DNA from: Paenibacillus thalictri
GTDB taxonomy: Bacteria > Bacillota > Bacilli > Paenibacillales > NBRC-103111
Length of the DNA stretch: 64,000 bases
Reading direction: 5' to 3'
Assembly (NCBI RefSeq): GCF_004307995.1
Contig: NZ_SIRE01000021.1
Coordinates: 62,001 to 126,000, forward strand
Shown here: one piece after another, positions 7,247 through 17,000 of the stretch
Layout: the number at the start of each line of letters is the position of its first letter
Numbering within the stretch: the stretch's first letter is position 1
The notes under the pieces: generated by a model
Told to the model about the DNA's origin: nothing
Seen by the model: only the letters and a program-made list of their open reading frames with translations
Databases searched by the model: none
Program-made: the position numbers and the translations under genes

Positions 7247-8686
7247 TTGAATTTAACCGGATATGCGCTGGAGATGTTTCGTTCGGAACTGGAAAGCGCG
7301 GTTGGCGTTGAACACGTGATCGGTCAGGAGGCCATACGCAAGGAACTGGCGGTGGATTGTTATTGGCTGACGCACATGTGGAAGGAGAAAAATCGGGATA
7401 TACAGCTTCCGTATTTTGTCGTGCGGCCTGCCACAACGGAACAAACGTCCAAAGTCATGCGTATTTGCAACACGTATAAGGTGCCGGTTGTGCCTCGCGG
7501 CGGCGGATCGGGGACACAAGGCGGGGCGGCTGCGATGTACGGCGGTATTTTGCTTGAATTGACCAGAATGAACCAAGTTATCGGCATCGACGAGGAATCG
7601 TTGATATTAACGGCGCAGCCGGGCATTAACGGGCGAGTGCTGGAAAACATGCTAAATGAAAAAGGGCTTATGCTGGCCCATTACCCGTCTTCGGTAGACA
7701 TGGCGACATTGGGCGGATATTTGGCGGCACGCGGGTCGGGCGTGATGTCGACGAAATACGGAAAAGCCGAAGACATGGTATTGTCCGTGGAGATGGTGCT
7801 GCCTGACGGGAAAATCATCAATACGCTTTCTTTGCCGAACCATGCTTGCGGCCCCGGCTTGCTTCAACTGTTTGTCGGCTCCGAAGGCACTTTGGGCGTC
7901 ATTACGAAAGTGTCCATCCGGCTTGACCCGCTGCCCGAGACCCGATTGTTCCGCATGTTCAAATTTCCGTCGGTAAACGCCGGCTTGGAGGCGGGCCGCG
8001 AAATCATGATCAAACGTCTAAATCCGGCGGTGATGCGGTTGTACGATCCGGGTTCGACGAAAAAATCGCTTAAGGATACCGGACAGCCGTTGGAGGGAGT
8101 CAACATGGTGCTTATGGTCGACGGGTTCAAGGAGTTGGCCGAAGTCCATATGAGCAAATTGATCGACATCTGCACATCCAATGACGGGATAGACCTTGGG
8201 CACGAGCCGGGCGTATATTGGTGGGAGCACCGCTACGATTTCTACAAGCCGCCGCTTCAGCCGGCGTATCCGCTGCTGTATGGCACTGTTGAATCAATCA
8301 CAACGTATGCCAACATCAAGAAATTGTATGAAGAGAAAAAACAGCTCGTCGAGCAAAAATATAAGCGCTGGAACGCAACCTATATGGCCCACTTCTCACA
8401 TTGGTATCCGTGGGGTACAATGATTTATGACCGATTTTATATCGAAAATCCGCCGGAAGACGCCGAGGAGGCATTCCGCCTGCACAATCAAATATGGGAA
8501 GAGTGCTCCCGCGTGAACATGAAAAACGGAGCGCTGCTCAACGAACATCACGGCATCGGCTTTAAATTGGGTTGGCTTATGCGCGAGCAATACGGCGACG
8601 CCTTTGATGTGCTGCTGGACATCAAGAAAGCAATTGATCCTAAGGGCATTATGAATCCGGGCAAATTGGGATTCGGAATCTGGTAG
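7247..8686 (+). CDS. FAD-binding oxidase/dehydrogenase, GlcD / alkyl-DHAP-synthase-like (VAO superfamily)
   Basis: 480 codons to the stop from TTG 7247, chosen because AAGGGGAG lies at 7231-7238; an upstream in-frame start has no ribosome site. The N-terminal PCMH FAD domain is clear: VPRGGGSGTQGG, YPSSVDMATLGGYLAARGSG and FVGSEGTLGVITKV. The C-terminal substrate domain ends in NEHHGIGFKLGWL and IDPKGIMNPGKLGF, the signature of D-2-hydroxyacid dehydrogenases and alkyldihydroxyacetonephosphate-synthase-like oxidases. The reaction is probably FAD-linked oxidation of a hydroxyacid or polyol in the cytoplasm. It is the first gene of a tight operon with two alcohol dehydrogenases and a sugar kinase. 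The substrate is not recognisable. Confidence 0.82.
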   Translation: MNLTGYALEMFRSELESAVGVEHVIGQEAIRKELAVDCYWLTHMWKEKNRDIQLPYFVVRPATTEQTSKVMRICNTYKVPVVPRGGGSGTQGGAAAMYGGILLELTRMNQVIGIDEESLILTAQPGINGRVLENMLNEKGLMLAHYPSSVDMATLGGYLAARGSGVMSTKYGKAEDMVLSVEMVLPDGKIINTLSLPNHACGPGLLQLFVGSEGTLGVITKVSIRLDPLPETRLFRMFKFPSVNAGLEAGREIMIKRLNPAVMRLYDPGSTKKSLKDTGQPLEGVNMVLMVDGFKELAEVHMSKLIDICTSNDGIDLGHEPGVYWWEHRYDFYKPPLQPAYPLLYGTVESITTYANIKKLYEEKKQLVEQKYKRWNATYMAHFSHWYPWGTMIYDRFYIENPPEDAEEAFRLHNQIWEECSRVNMKNGALLNEHHGIGFKLGWLMREQYGDAFDVLLDIKKAIDPKGIMNPGKLGFGIW

Positions 8687-8697
8687 GGGGGATACAT

Positions 8698-9729
8698 ATG
8701 AAGGCGTTGGTTTATGAAGGCAGCGGCCGTCTTGCTTTGGCCGAGCGGGAAGTTCCGACCATTGGCGAAGACGAAGTGCTGATCCGCGTATCGCATGTCG
8801 GTATTTGCGGAACCGATATGCTGGTTGCGCATGACGGATTGGCGCGGGTCAAACCTCCGGTTGTGCTGGGCCATGAGTTTTCAGGTTATGTCGAGCGGGT
8901 AGGCAATCCGGCGTCATCGCTGCAGCCGGGAGACCGCGTTGTCGTTGAACCGCTGGTGACATGCGGCAGCTGCTCGGCTTGCGCAAGCGGCAGCTATAAC
9001 GTCTGCGCGGCGTTTAAGCTGATTGGGGTTGACGTGGACGGCGCGATGGCGCCATATGTGAAGGTGCCGGAAAAAACCGTATACCGCATTCAAGATGCTA
9101 CGGCTATGGAAGACGCCGCATTTGTCGAACCGCTTGCCGTCGGCGTGCACATGGTCCGCATGTCCGGACTGCAGGCCAGGCAGACGGCAATGATTGCCGG
9201 CGGAGGGCCAATCGGGCTGATTGCGGCCAAAGTGGCGCAGCTTAAAGGGGCCGACGTATACGTTTCGGAAGTGAACCCGTTCCGGATCGAATTTGCCAAG
9301 GCGCTTGGTTTTTCGCTTATGAATCCGCAGGAGCAGAACGTTGCACAAGCGCTGAAAGCGGCGACGGGAGGTTACGGCGCCCATGTCACATTCGAAGCGA
9401 CGGGCACAAATCACGGTTGGAACGATTGCATCGAAGCCGCAGGAACGCATGGCACGGTGCTGATTGCCGGTTTGCCCAAAAAACCTCCCACCATCGACGG
9501 ATATCAGCTTGTGGCTAAGGAGTTGAAGGTTGTCGGCTCGCGGGTGTATACGGCGGAAGATTACAGGGAAGCGATCCGGCTGATCGAAGACGGGCTATTT
9601 CGGCCCCAACATTATATTTCCAAAACGATTCCGCTGGATGAAGCGATCGAACACGGATTTCAAGCGATCGACCGCGGGGAGCCGGTGATGAAAATACTGA
9701 TCCAAATGAATCCAAACGAGGGCCGATAA
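8698..9729 (+). CDS. zinc-dependent medium-chain alcohol/polyol dehydrogenase
   Basis: 343 residues, typical for the MDR sorbitol/threonine dehydrogenase group. Seen: catalytic zinc region with Cys37 (GICGTD), His59-Glu60 (LGHEFSG); structural zinc cysteines 89, 92, 95 and 103; and the Rossmann motif GGGPIGLIAA near residue 165. All expected zinc ligands are present. It starts 11 nt after the FAD oxidase with a GGGGGG-rich ribosome site and ends one base before the FGGY kinase start. It probably oxidises a secondary hydroxyl of a polyol or sugar acid to a keto group, feeding the kinase. The specific substrate is unknown. Confidence 0.88.
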   Translation: MKALVYEGSGRLALAEREVPTIGEDEVLIRVSHVGICGTDMLVAHDGLARVKPPVVLGHEFSGYVERVGNPASSLQPGDRVVVEPLVTCGSCSACASGSYNVCAAFKLIGVDVDGAMAPYVKVPEKTVYRIQDATAMEDAAFVEPLAVGVHMVRMSGLQARQTAMIAGGGPIGLIAAKVAQLKGADVYVSEVNPFRIEFAKALGFSLMNPQEQNVAQALKAATGGYGAHVTFEATGTNHGWNDCIEAAGTHGTVLIAGLPKKPPTIDGYQLVAKELKVVGSRVYTAEDYREAIRLIEDGLFRPQHYISKTIPLDEAIEHGFQAIDRGEPVMKILIQMNPNEGR

Positions 9730-9730
9730 C

Positions 9731-11260
9731 ATGACAAAGCAATATGTGCTTGGTGTAGATCACGGTTCGGGCGGCTGCAAAGTAACGTGTATGGATGACG
9801 GCGGCCAGGTGGTTTCGGAAGCCAATGTTTCTTACCGTTCCTATTACCCTAAACCGCAGTGGGTCGAACAAGAGCCGGAGGAATGGATCGACGCCGCGGT
9901 GGAGGCCATTCGCCGGGCGCTGCATGTATTTACAGCCGATGAACGGCGGCGGGTCAAGGCGATTTCCTTTTCCGCGCCACATCATGTCGCTGTGCTGCTC
10001 GATTCAAGCCATAAGGTGCTGCGCCGGGTCATCATGTGGAATGACCAGCGCAGCGGCGAAGAAGCGAACTATTTCTCGGCGTTGTGCGGTGATCAGATAT
10101 ACGGGATTACCCATAATTCGCCTTCTCCTACATGGACGTTGTGCCATATGGCATGGCTTCAGAAACATGAACCGGAAGTGTACGGCGCCATTCACAAGAT
10201 CGTATTTATGAAAGATTACGTCAGGTATCGGTTTAACGGGATTTTGGCGACGGATTACATTGAAGCCGAGGGCACATTGTTTTATGATATTCATAACAAA
10301 CAATGGTCCGAACCGTTGTATTCGCTTGTTTCGCTGGATGAATCGATGCTGCCGCCGGTGCTCGCGCCAACGGATGTGAGCGGCGCGCTGATGCCGCAGA
10401 TGGCCGAGCGGATCGGGCTGCCGGCGGGCATCCCGATTGTCGTTGGCACGGCGGATACGGCTGCGGAAATTTTTGGCTGCGGTACGGTGGAAGCGGGAGA
10501 CGGCGTCGTGAAGCTGGCGACGGCAGGCAATTTCAGCGTCTTGGCCAAACAACCGGTGAACAACAAAAAAATGACCTCATACCATCATCCCGTGCCGGAT
10601 TTGTATTACCAGAACAGCGCCACCAATTTTGCCGCGGCGTCGTTCCGCTGGTTTAAGGAAAGTTTTCTGAAGGAACTGGAACAGAGAAATTCGGCGGAGC
10701 AAATTTACCGGGTGATCGACGCCCATATCGAGCAGATCCCGGCAGGTTCGGAAGGGCTGCTGTTCCAGCCTTATTTGAACGGGGAACGTTCACCTCATTG
10801 GGATCCCGATTTGCGCGCCAGCTTTTTTGGCTGCACGGTCAGACACCAATGGCCGCATTTCGCAAGAGCCATTCTGGAAGGCGTCGGATTTTCAATTCGC
10901 GATGCCGCGCTGGAGTTTTCCGTCCGGCCGGACAAAGTGAAAATTATCGGCGGTGGCAGCAAAGGCAAAGTATGGGTGCAGATTATGGCCGACATTTTGC
11001 ATGCGGAGATGGAAATTCCGAAAGTCAGCGACGCTTCTTACGGCGGATGCCTGATTGCCGCCACGGCGATCGGCTGGTTCAGCGGGTTAAAGGAAGCGGC
11101 GCTTGCGGCGCAAACGGTCGTAGACCGCGTGGAGCCGCGGCGGGACAACGTGTCCGTATACGATGAGATGTTTGAGATATACAGAGAGCTGCACGCCCAA
11201 ACCAAACATTTGTCTCACCGCTTGACCGCTATGTCAAACGCCGCCGCCAACCGATCTTAA
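9731..11260 (+). CDS. FGGY family carbohydrate kinase (xylulokinase/gluconokinase-like)
   Basis: 509 residues, full length for the family. Seen: the N-terminal phosphate-binding segment GVDHGSGGCKVT, QWVEQEPEEW, the MWNDQR substrate motif, and the C-terminal ATPase motif IIGGGSKGKVWVQIMAD. It phosphorylates a ketose, polyol or sugar acid with ATP. The ATG is at 9731, one base after the stop of the zinc dehydrogenase, so the two are translationally coupled. With an upstream dehydrogenase and a downstream iron alcohol dehydrogenase, a polyol/ketose pathway is likely. No sugar-specific residues were recognised. Confidence 0.88.
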   Translation: MTKQYVLGVDHGSGGCKVTCMDDGGQVVSEANVSYRSYYPKPQWVEQEPEEWIDAAVEAIRRALHVFTADERRRVKAISFSAPHHVAVLLDSSHKVLRRVIMWNDQRSGEEANYFSALCGDQIYGITHNSPSPTWTLCHMAWLQKHEPEVYGAIHKIVFMKDYVRYRFNGILATDYIEAEGTLFYDIHNKQWSEPLYSLVSLDESMLPPVLAPTDVSGALMPQMAERIGLPAGIPIVVGTADTAAEIFGCGTVEAGDGVVKLATAGNFSVLAKQPVNNKKMTSYHHPVPDLYYQNSATNFAAASFRWFKESFLKELEQRNSAEQIYRVIDAHIEQIPAGSEGLLFQPYLNGERSPHWDPDLRASFFGCTVRHQWPHFARAILEGVGFSIRDAALEFSVRPDKVKIIGGGSKGKVWVQIMADILHAEMEIPKVSDASYGGCLIAATAIGWFSGLKEAALAAQTVVDRVEPRRDNVSVYDEMFEIYRELHAQTKHLSHRLTAMSNAAANRS

Positions 11261-11395
11261 TTCCGCGCGCATATCGGAAGCCAAACGGCACTGCGAATCG
11301 CTCCTATTCACGCCACACATGAATCCGCTTACACGGGGAAACCGGCCACGGCTTCGGCAATGGACTTTATTATCGACCTATTATGGAGGAGAACG

Positions 11396-12580
11396 ATGAT
11401 GGCTGAACACATTTATCATTTGTATATGCCCAAGGCGGTAACTTATGGTGCGGGGTCATTCGCCCGTGTAGGCTTGCATGCCCGTACGTTCGGGAAAAAA
11501 GCGCTGATTGTGAGCGATCCGGTGATGGAGCGGATGGGAGCCGTCGCGGAGTGCAAACTCATTTTGCAAGGGCAGGCGGTTGAATATGCGCAATATTTGG
11601 GTGTCGACAAAGAACCAACCGACGTTCATGTAGCGGAGGCGCTTGCCGTGTGCCGTCAAGAGCAATGCGACGTCATTGTCGCATTGGGCGGCGGCAGCTG
11701 CATCGACACGGCCAAGGCGGTGGCGGTTCTGATGACCAACGAAGGGCCGATCGGCGATTACGTCAACAATAAAAAAACGTTTGCCGCCGACCCGCTGCCT
11801 TTGATCGCCGTGCCTACAACGGCGGGGACCGGATCGGAAGTGACGAAAGTCACCGTCATTATCAACACGCAAACGGAAGTTAAAATGATGATCTCCCATC
11901 CGCAGCTGATGCCCGCCGTTGCCGTCGTTGACCCCATGCTGACGCTCAGTTGTCCGCCGCCCATTACGGCGGCGACCGGCGTGGATGCTTTATGCCACGC
12001 CATTGAGGCGTATATTTCGCGGAAAGCGCATCCGCTTACCGACCTTTACGCCTTAAAGGCCGCTTCGCTCATCGCCGGAAACATGCTTCGCGCTTACCGG
12101 GACGGCAATGACGTGGAGGCGCGCTCGCAGATGGCGCTTGGTTCGATGCTTGCGGGCACCGCTTTTTCCAACGCCTCTGTCACGCTTGTTCATGGGATGT
12201 CGCGTCCGGTCGGGGCGTTATTCCACGTGCCGCACGGCTTGTCCAATGCGATGCTGCTGCCTGCGGTGCTTGAATTTACGAAAGACAGCGCGCTGGACAG
12301 ATTGGCGGAAGTCGGAAGCGCGATTGTGCCGGAGAGCAGCCAAATGTCCAAAGATGAGCTAGCTGAACAAGTCATCCGGCAAATCAAGCGGCTTTGCGCC
12401 GATCTTCACATCCCCAATATGAAACAATGGGGAATTGATCCGGCGAAGTGGGGACAGGCCGTAAGCAAAATGGCTTCCGACGCGTTGGACAGCGGCAGCC
12501 CGCAAAACAATCCGCGGATCGCCAGCCATGAGGAAATCATTCAGCTTTACCATACGTGTTATGATTACGAACTGAGCTGA
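11396..12580 (+). CDS. iron-containing (group III) alcohol dehydrogenase
   Basis: 394 residues from ATG 11396, which follows GGAGGAGA; ATG 11399 is an equivalent alternative. Seen: NAD motif GGGSCIDTAK, PTTAGTGSEVT, and the metal ligand segments DALCHAIEAYIS and LVHGMSRPVGALFHVPHG, so the Asp/His iron site is intact. The family includes 1,3-propanediol, lactaldehyde, 4-hydroxybutyrate and dihydroxypropanesulfonate dehydrogenases. It lies 135 nt after the FGGY kinase and is probably in the same operon. If the locus handles sulfosugars, a sulfolactaldehyde/dihydroxypropanesulfonate redox role is conceivable but unproven. The gap before it (11261-11395) shows no clear promoter or terminator. Confidence 0.86.
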   Translation: MMAEHIYHLYMPKAVTYGAGSFARVGLHARTFGKKALIVSDPVMERMGAVAECKLILQGQAVEYAQYLGVDKEPTDVHVAEALAVCRQEQCDVIVALGGGSCIDTAKAVAVLMTNEGPIGDYVNNKKTFAADPLPLIAVPTTAGTGSEVTKVTVIINTQTEVKMMISHPQLMPAVAVVDPMLTLSCPPPITAATGVDALCHAIEAYISRKAHPLTDLYALKAASLIAGNMLRAYRDGNDVEARSQMALGSMLAGTAFSNASVTLVHGMSRPVGALFHVPHGLSNAMLLPAVLEFTKDSALDRLAEVGSAIVPESSQMSKDELAEQVIRQIKRLCADLHIPNMKQWGIDPAKWGQAVSKMASDALDSGSPQNNPRIASHEEIIQLYHTCYDYELS

Positions 12581-12667
12581 AGCGCACTTGTATTTCACAG
12601 CGGATAGCGGTACATTTAAAACGCTGGCGGTACCGATATTCACATCAGAAAGGAATCTGTTTATTCT

Positions 12668-13393
12668 GTGAGCAGCCATATTTCCAAATCCAATCCGATG
12701 CCGATGTATTTGCAAATAGCTAAAGATCTGCGGGAACGCATTGCCACGGGGGAATTTCCCGTCGATGCGCAAATTCCGACCGAAGAGGAGATTACCACAC
12801 ATTACGGCGTGTCCCGCATGACGGCCAGGCATTCCGTTACGCAGCTGGTCAATGAAGGGCTGGTTTACCGGGTGCACGGCAAAGGCGTATTTGTTTCCAA
12901 AACGAAGCTGGAACGGAATCTGAACAAATTAAACGGTTTTCATGAGGATATGCTGGAGTTAGGACTTGCTCCGCATTCCAAATTAGTGCGTCTGGAGCAA
13001 AGGCTTCCCGATCAACGCGAGCAGCATGTGCTGCAACTGCTCAAATCCCAGGCCGTATTTGAGGTGCAAAGAATCCGTTACGTAAACGGCGCAACGATGG
13101 GGTTTCAGAAACTTGTCACGCCGGTTCATCTTGTTCCGCAGCTGGAAAACGTGGACCTGGAGAACGGGTCTTTTTATTCTTATTTAAAGCAGATCGGCAA
13201 ACCATTAAGCAGGGCGGAGCAGCGGATGGAAGCCGTCACGGCGCCGGAAGTGGCCAAGCTGCTGGAAGTGCCGGAGCATCTCCCGTTCTTTTTTTTCGAA
13301 AGGATCTCCTTTGACGGCTCGAACATTCCGGTTGAATTACTTATGTCTTATTTCCGCGGCGACCAATATTCATACAGCATTTCGCTGGGGTGA
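12668..13393 (+). CDS. GntR family regulator with UTRA domain (second copy type)
   Basis: 241 residues starting with GTG 12668; AAAGGA is somewhat distant (about 13 nt), but no better in-frame start keeps the whole winged helix. Seen: PMPMYLQIAKDLRERIATGEF, GVSRMTARHSVTQLVNEG, HGKGVFVSKTKLERN, then a UTRA domain ending in PVELLMSYFRGDQYSYSI. It is related in layout to the regulator at 6181 but clearly different in sequence. It is the last gene before two consecutive terminators and probably controls the FAD oxidase operon from the inverted repeat at 7080-7103. The ligand is unknown. Confidence 0.86.
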   Translation: MSSHISKSNPMPMYLQIAKDLRERIATGEFPVDAQIPTEEEITTHYGVSRMTARHSVTQLVNEGLVYRVHGKGVFVSKTKLERNLNKLNGFHEDMLELGLAPHSKLVRLEQRLPDQREQHVLQLLKSQAVFEVQRIRYVNGATMGFQKLVTPVHLVPQLENVDLENGSFYSYLKQIGKPLSRAEQRMEAVTAPEVAKLLEVPEHLPFFFFERISFDGSNIPVELLMSYFRGDQYSYSISLG

Positions 13394-13468
13394 GGCTTTC
13401 AACGTGCGAGAATCCCCGGCGCCACATAGCTATGGTCGCTTTCATCTTCCGACGGTCTCAAAGCAAGG

Positions 13469-13522
13469 CACCCTCAAGGCTGCTGCGATTTAGCAAGCAG
13501 GCCCAGGCCAGGGTGTTTTTTT
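13469..13522 (+). terminator. rho-independent terminator (first of two)
   Basis: Outer arms CACCCT and AGGGTG, an inner GGCTGCT/AGCAGGCC stem with one bulge, then seven T residues. It lies 75 nt after the second GntR gene and ends block B. Confidence 0.75.
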
Positions 13523-13531
13523 CGTATTATC

Positions 13532-13565
13532 AGGTTAGCCGATGATTACCGGCTGGCCTTTTTTT
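13532..13565 (+). terminator. rho-independent terminator (second of two)
   Basis: AGGTTAGCCG pairs over ten positions (two G-U) with CGGCTGGCCT around a short AT-rich loop, followed by a T tract. The tandem arrangement isolates the iron-regulated gene downstream. A further 7-bp hairpin without T tract is at 13592-13608. Confidence 0.75.
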
Positions 13566-13653
13566 AGAGTCGACGACGCAGCAAATTCCTACAACGATAG
13601 GATCGTTGAGGAGAGAAAAAACGGCTGATTGGGCAAAACATCCAATTTGACGG

Positions 13654-13682
13654 TTGACAAGCCCAACATGTTTGGGTAGTAT
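13654..13682 (+). promoter_or_regulatory. sigma-A promoter of the NEAT/S-layer gene
   Basis: A perfect TTGACA (13654-13659), a 17-nt spacer and TAGTAT (13677-13682). The Fur-like box at 13689 begins six bases after the -10 box. The leader before ATG 14025 would be about 335 nt. Confidence 0.75.
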
Positions 13683-13688
13683 TTATAC

Positions 13689-13707
13689 GAGAATGATTAT
13701 CATTTTC
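13689..13707. promoter_or_regulatory. Fur box 1
   Basis: GAGAATGATTATCATTTTC matches the classical 19-bp Fur consensus GATAATGATAATCATTATC at 16 of 19 positions. It overlaps the predicted transcription start, so iron-bound Fur should repress the gene for the heme-binding surface protein. Confidence 0.85.
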
Positions 13708-13801
13708 ATGTAAGATGGAAATTGTGCCTTGCGGCTCAATGCCGTCTCATGCAACATGTCGAGGGAAATTTGTTTGGAAATATATTTTTTTGCAATTTAT
13801 T

Positions 13802-13820
13802 GAGAATGATTATCGTTATT
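13802..13820. promoter_or_regulatory. Fur box 2
   Basis: GAGAATGATTATCGTTATT matches the Fur consensus at 15 of 19 positions. It lies inside the leader, 113 bp after the first box, either as a second repression site or serving a weak second promoter just upstream (TTGGAA near 13774, AT-rich region at 13796). Confidence 0.75.
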
Positions 13821-13958
13821 ACTATTTTCCCTGTGATGATGACGGATGCAAACAAAGGGGGAGATTACGGGCGGCGGGATGCCGGTTGTTTTTAGACAAA
13901 TTTCAAGAGCACATTCAAGGGAACAGATAAAAAGTGGGAATGAAAAACGCTTTAGTAG

Positions 13959-13987
13959 AAAGCGCTTTCTTTGCTATGCGCTTTTTT
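13959..13987 (+). terminator. terminator-like hairpin in the leader of the NEAT/S-layer gene
   Basis: AAAGCGC and GCGCTTT form a 7-bp stem around a 12-nt loop, with six T residues on the 3' side. It lies between the Fur-controlled promoter and the ATG at 14025, so it would end most transcripts unless read through: a possible attenuator, or the end of a short iron-responsive RNA. Confidence 0.5.
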
Positions 13988-14024
13988 GTTCTGCCAAATT
14001 CACATAAAAGGAGGAGATTAAAAC

Positions 14025-17000
14025 ATGAAATCTTTATTTAAGAAAATAACGTCATGGCTCCTGGCGATCGTGTTGCTTGTTTCTTCGCTGCCGCTCGTCC
14101 CGGCGGCGAAGGCGGCAGCCGCCGCATTGCCGGATGGCGTTTATACAAACGTGGCTTACCGCTATTTGAAAGACGGCACCGACAGCAATTCGGTGGCGCA
14201 AAGTTTTTTGTATGTGGCTAATTCCGGGACAGTTACGGTGAATAACGGCGAAGTTGTTTTTACGCATGAAGTTCCGGTGAATACAAGCGGCGTTATGGCT
14301 TACCTGGCCTCCCGCAAACCGGGGGCGGCCAAAGCAAGCATCGTGAACAACGCTCCCGTAGGCCAAAGCGGATATGAAGAGTTTACGGTCGTTCCCGGCG
14401 GCGGGGCGGACACGGTGAAAGTGGCGATCAAGGTCGAAGACATCAGGAAAAAAATCGAAATCCTGATGCACGTCTTTATCGAGCCGGGAGACGAGAGGTT
14501 CCCGGAACTGGGAAATATGGGCTATGACTACTGGTATACGGCGCAGCTGTGGCTGGATACAAGTTCGCTGCCGATTACGGAGGAAGAAGAGCAAGGCGGT
14601 ACATGGAACGTTACGCTGCAGGATTTGAAGGATTTAATCCTTGTCGGCAACAACGTGCATGATACTGCGGTGGAAGGAGCGGTATACGGCCAATATCCGG
14701 CGGGTTCGAAGGCGGGGCTGAAGGCGCATATTACCGCGGTGAATTCGGCGGTGACCCGGGCGGGTTCCCATCCGCAAGATATTAAGCCGGCTTACGAAGA
14801 ATTGGCGGAAGCGCTGACCGCGTTCCGCGCTGCGGTCCGCCAGGCGGACAAAACGGCGTTGTCGGCGGCTTATAACAAGCTTGGCGAATTGCGCGACCAT
14901 ATGGTAGCGGTTGGGGAGTATGGCAGCTCGGAAGGCCGGGCGGGCGATGCGTATGCGCCGGTTGCTGAAGGAGAGTTCGCTAGGGGCGTGATTTCCAATG
15001 TGGAGAGCGCGATGCGGACGGCATTTAATATGCTGCAAAACGTCACGGCAACCGATACGCAGGTGGCGACGCAGATTACAACGCAAACAAACAATTACAC
15101 CCGATATTCCGCGAGTTATTTTATAAAAGACGCGGAATCGTGGCCGATTTACATTTTGGACGATCTGAATACTGCAACGACGGAATCGGTTTATGCGTCG
15201 GATTTTAACAAAACGGTGGATGTTTTCTACAACGGGAATGCGAGCATGTTTGCAGAAATGCATGCAAACTTCACGTTTGCCGTTCCGAATGCAGTTCCGT
15301 GGACGCAGTCCCGGCCGCATTGGACGACAGAGTTTTATATGGACACGAATTGTGCGGAATGTATCGCGATGGACTACAATGCGCCTTATAACGCATACCG
15401 GGTTCCGCTCGTGAGCACTCTTTCCAATGACACCCGCAAAGTATACCAGGTGCAGATGAGAGCAAGCGCAGGCAATCCCGATTTGTGGAGAGGCCGGTCC
15501 GTGCTGGAATACAAGGTGGGCGGCGAAACAAGGAAGGTGTATATCAGCTACAACAAGCGGGAACTGGAGGCGCTCAAAGACGCCGTCGCGGCGGCTGAGC
15601 GGCTGCTGGACAAAGCGGAACCCGCCGCAGGCGGCGAAAGCGGCTATAACGAAGCGCGCAACCAGGTAGACACGGCGATCACGGCGGCAGAAACGGTTAT
15701 TGCCAATCTTGCTTCCACTCGGCCGGCTATTGCGGCTGCGGCTGCCACTTTGCAAACGGCGGTAAACGGGCTTCGGGCCCATGCGGAATATACCACATAT
15801 TTCACAGTTGCAAGCGGAACTGCGGACGAGTTTTCGCCTGCAGGCGTCTATTTCAACAATTCGGCGGAAATCGTATCGGTTACGGGAAGCACTTACGCAC
15901 TGGTGAAGATCAATCCGAATCCGAATTTTGTACTTCAGATCAAGGACGGCAGCTCGTATAAAGCTGCTGAAAGTGTCAGCGAAGCGACATACAAGATTCC
16001 GATATCCAATTTTGCCGTGCTGCCGGAAGGTCAAATTTTCAGTTCGGGTCATCCGTACGGTGTCCGGCTGAACTTCAACGATGTCGACAACAGCGCGCTG
16101 TACGACAAGATTGCCGCAGTGAAAAGTTTGCTGGCCGGGGCGACGGTTGGCGACAAGCCGGGACAACACCCGGAATCGGCGCGTGTGAAATTCCAGCAAG
16201 CCATTGATACGGCGGGCAAGCAAGCGGTCAATGTGAGCGGCACGCCGCAGAAAACGGCAGCTTCAATCGCGGCGCTGCAGCGGGCGGCGGAACAGTTCGA
16301 CGCAACGGTCAATCCTGACGCGGAAGATCCGGGCGCAGAAAACCCGGGTGAAGGAAATTCCGGCTCGGAGGGGTCTGGAACTCCGGCGTCGGGACCTTTG
16401 GCGGATGGCGTTTATACAAACGTGCCTTACCGCTATTTGAAAGACGGCACCGATAGCAATTCGGTGGCGCAAAGTTTTTTGTATGTGGCCAATTCAGGGA
16501 CAGTTACGGTGAATAACGGCGAAGTTGTTTTCACGCATGAAGTTCCGGTACACACAAGCGGCGTTATGGCTTATCTGGCCTCCCGCAAACCGGGGGCGGC
16601 CAAAGCAAGCATCGTGAACAACGCTCCCGTAGGCCAGAGCGGATACGAAGAGTTTACGGTCGTACCCGGCGGCGGGGCGGACACGGTGAAAGTGGCGATC
16701 AAGGTCGAAGACATCAGGAAAAAAATCGAAATCCTGATGCACGTCTTTATCGAGCCGGGAGACGAGAGGTTCCCGGAACTGGGGAATATGGGTTACGACT
16801 ACTGGTATACGGCGCAGCTGTGGCTGGATACAAGCTCGCTGCCGATTACGAAAGAGGAAGAAGGGCAAGGTGGAGCGAGGAACATTACACTGCAGGATTT
16901 GAAGGATTTAATTTTTGTCGGCAACAGCGTGCATGATGCTGCGGCGGAAGGAACGGCATACGGCCAATTTCCGGATGGTTCGAAGGCGGGGCTGAAGGCG

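Noticed and set aside
13715..13930. 71-codon open frame between the Fur boxes and the NEAT gene
   Set aside because: No ribosome site, and it runs across the second Fur box; composition looks non-coding.
13957..13970. cre-like site AGAAAGCGCTTTCT (catabolite control)
   Set aside because: Two mismatches at the conserved outer positions, and the same bases form the 5' arm of the terminator-like hairpin, which explains the palindrome better.
14634..16223. 529-codon antisense open frame inside the NEAT gene
   Set aside because: Shadow of the codon pattern of the + strand gene, repeated again in the duplicated copy; Arg/His-rich product without start signal or homology. The same holds for the 477-codon antisense frame at 18183-19616.
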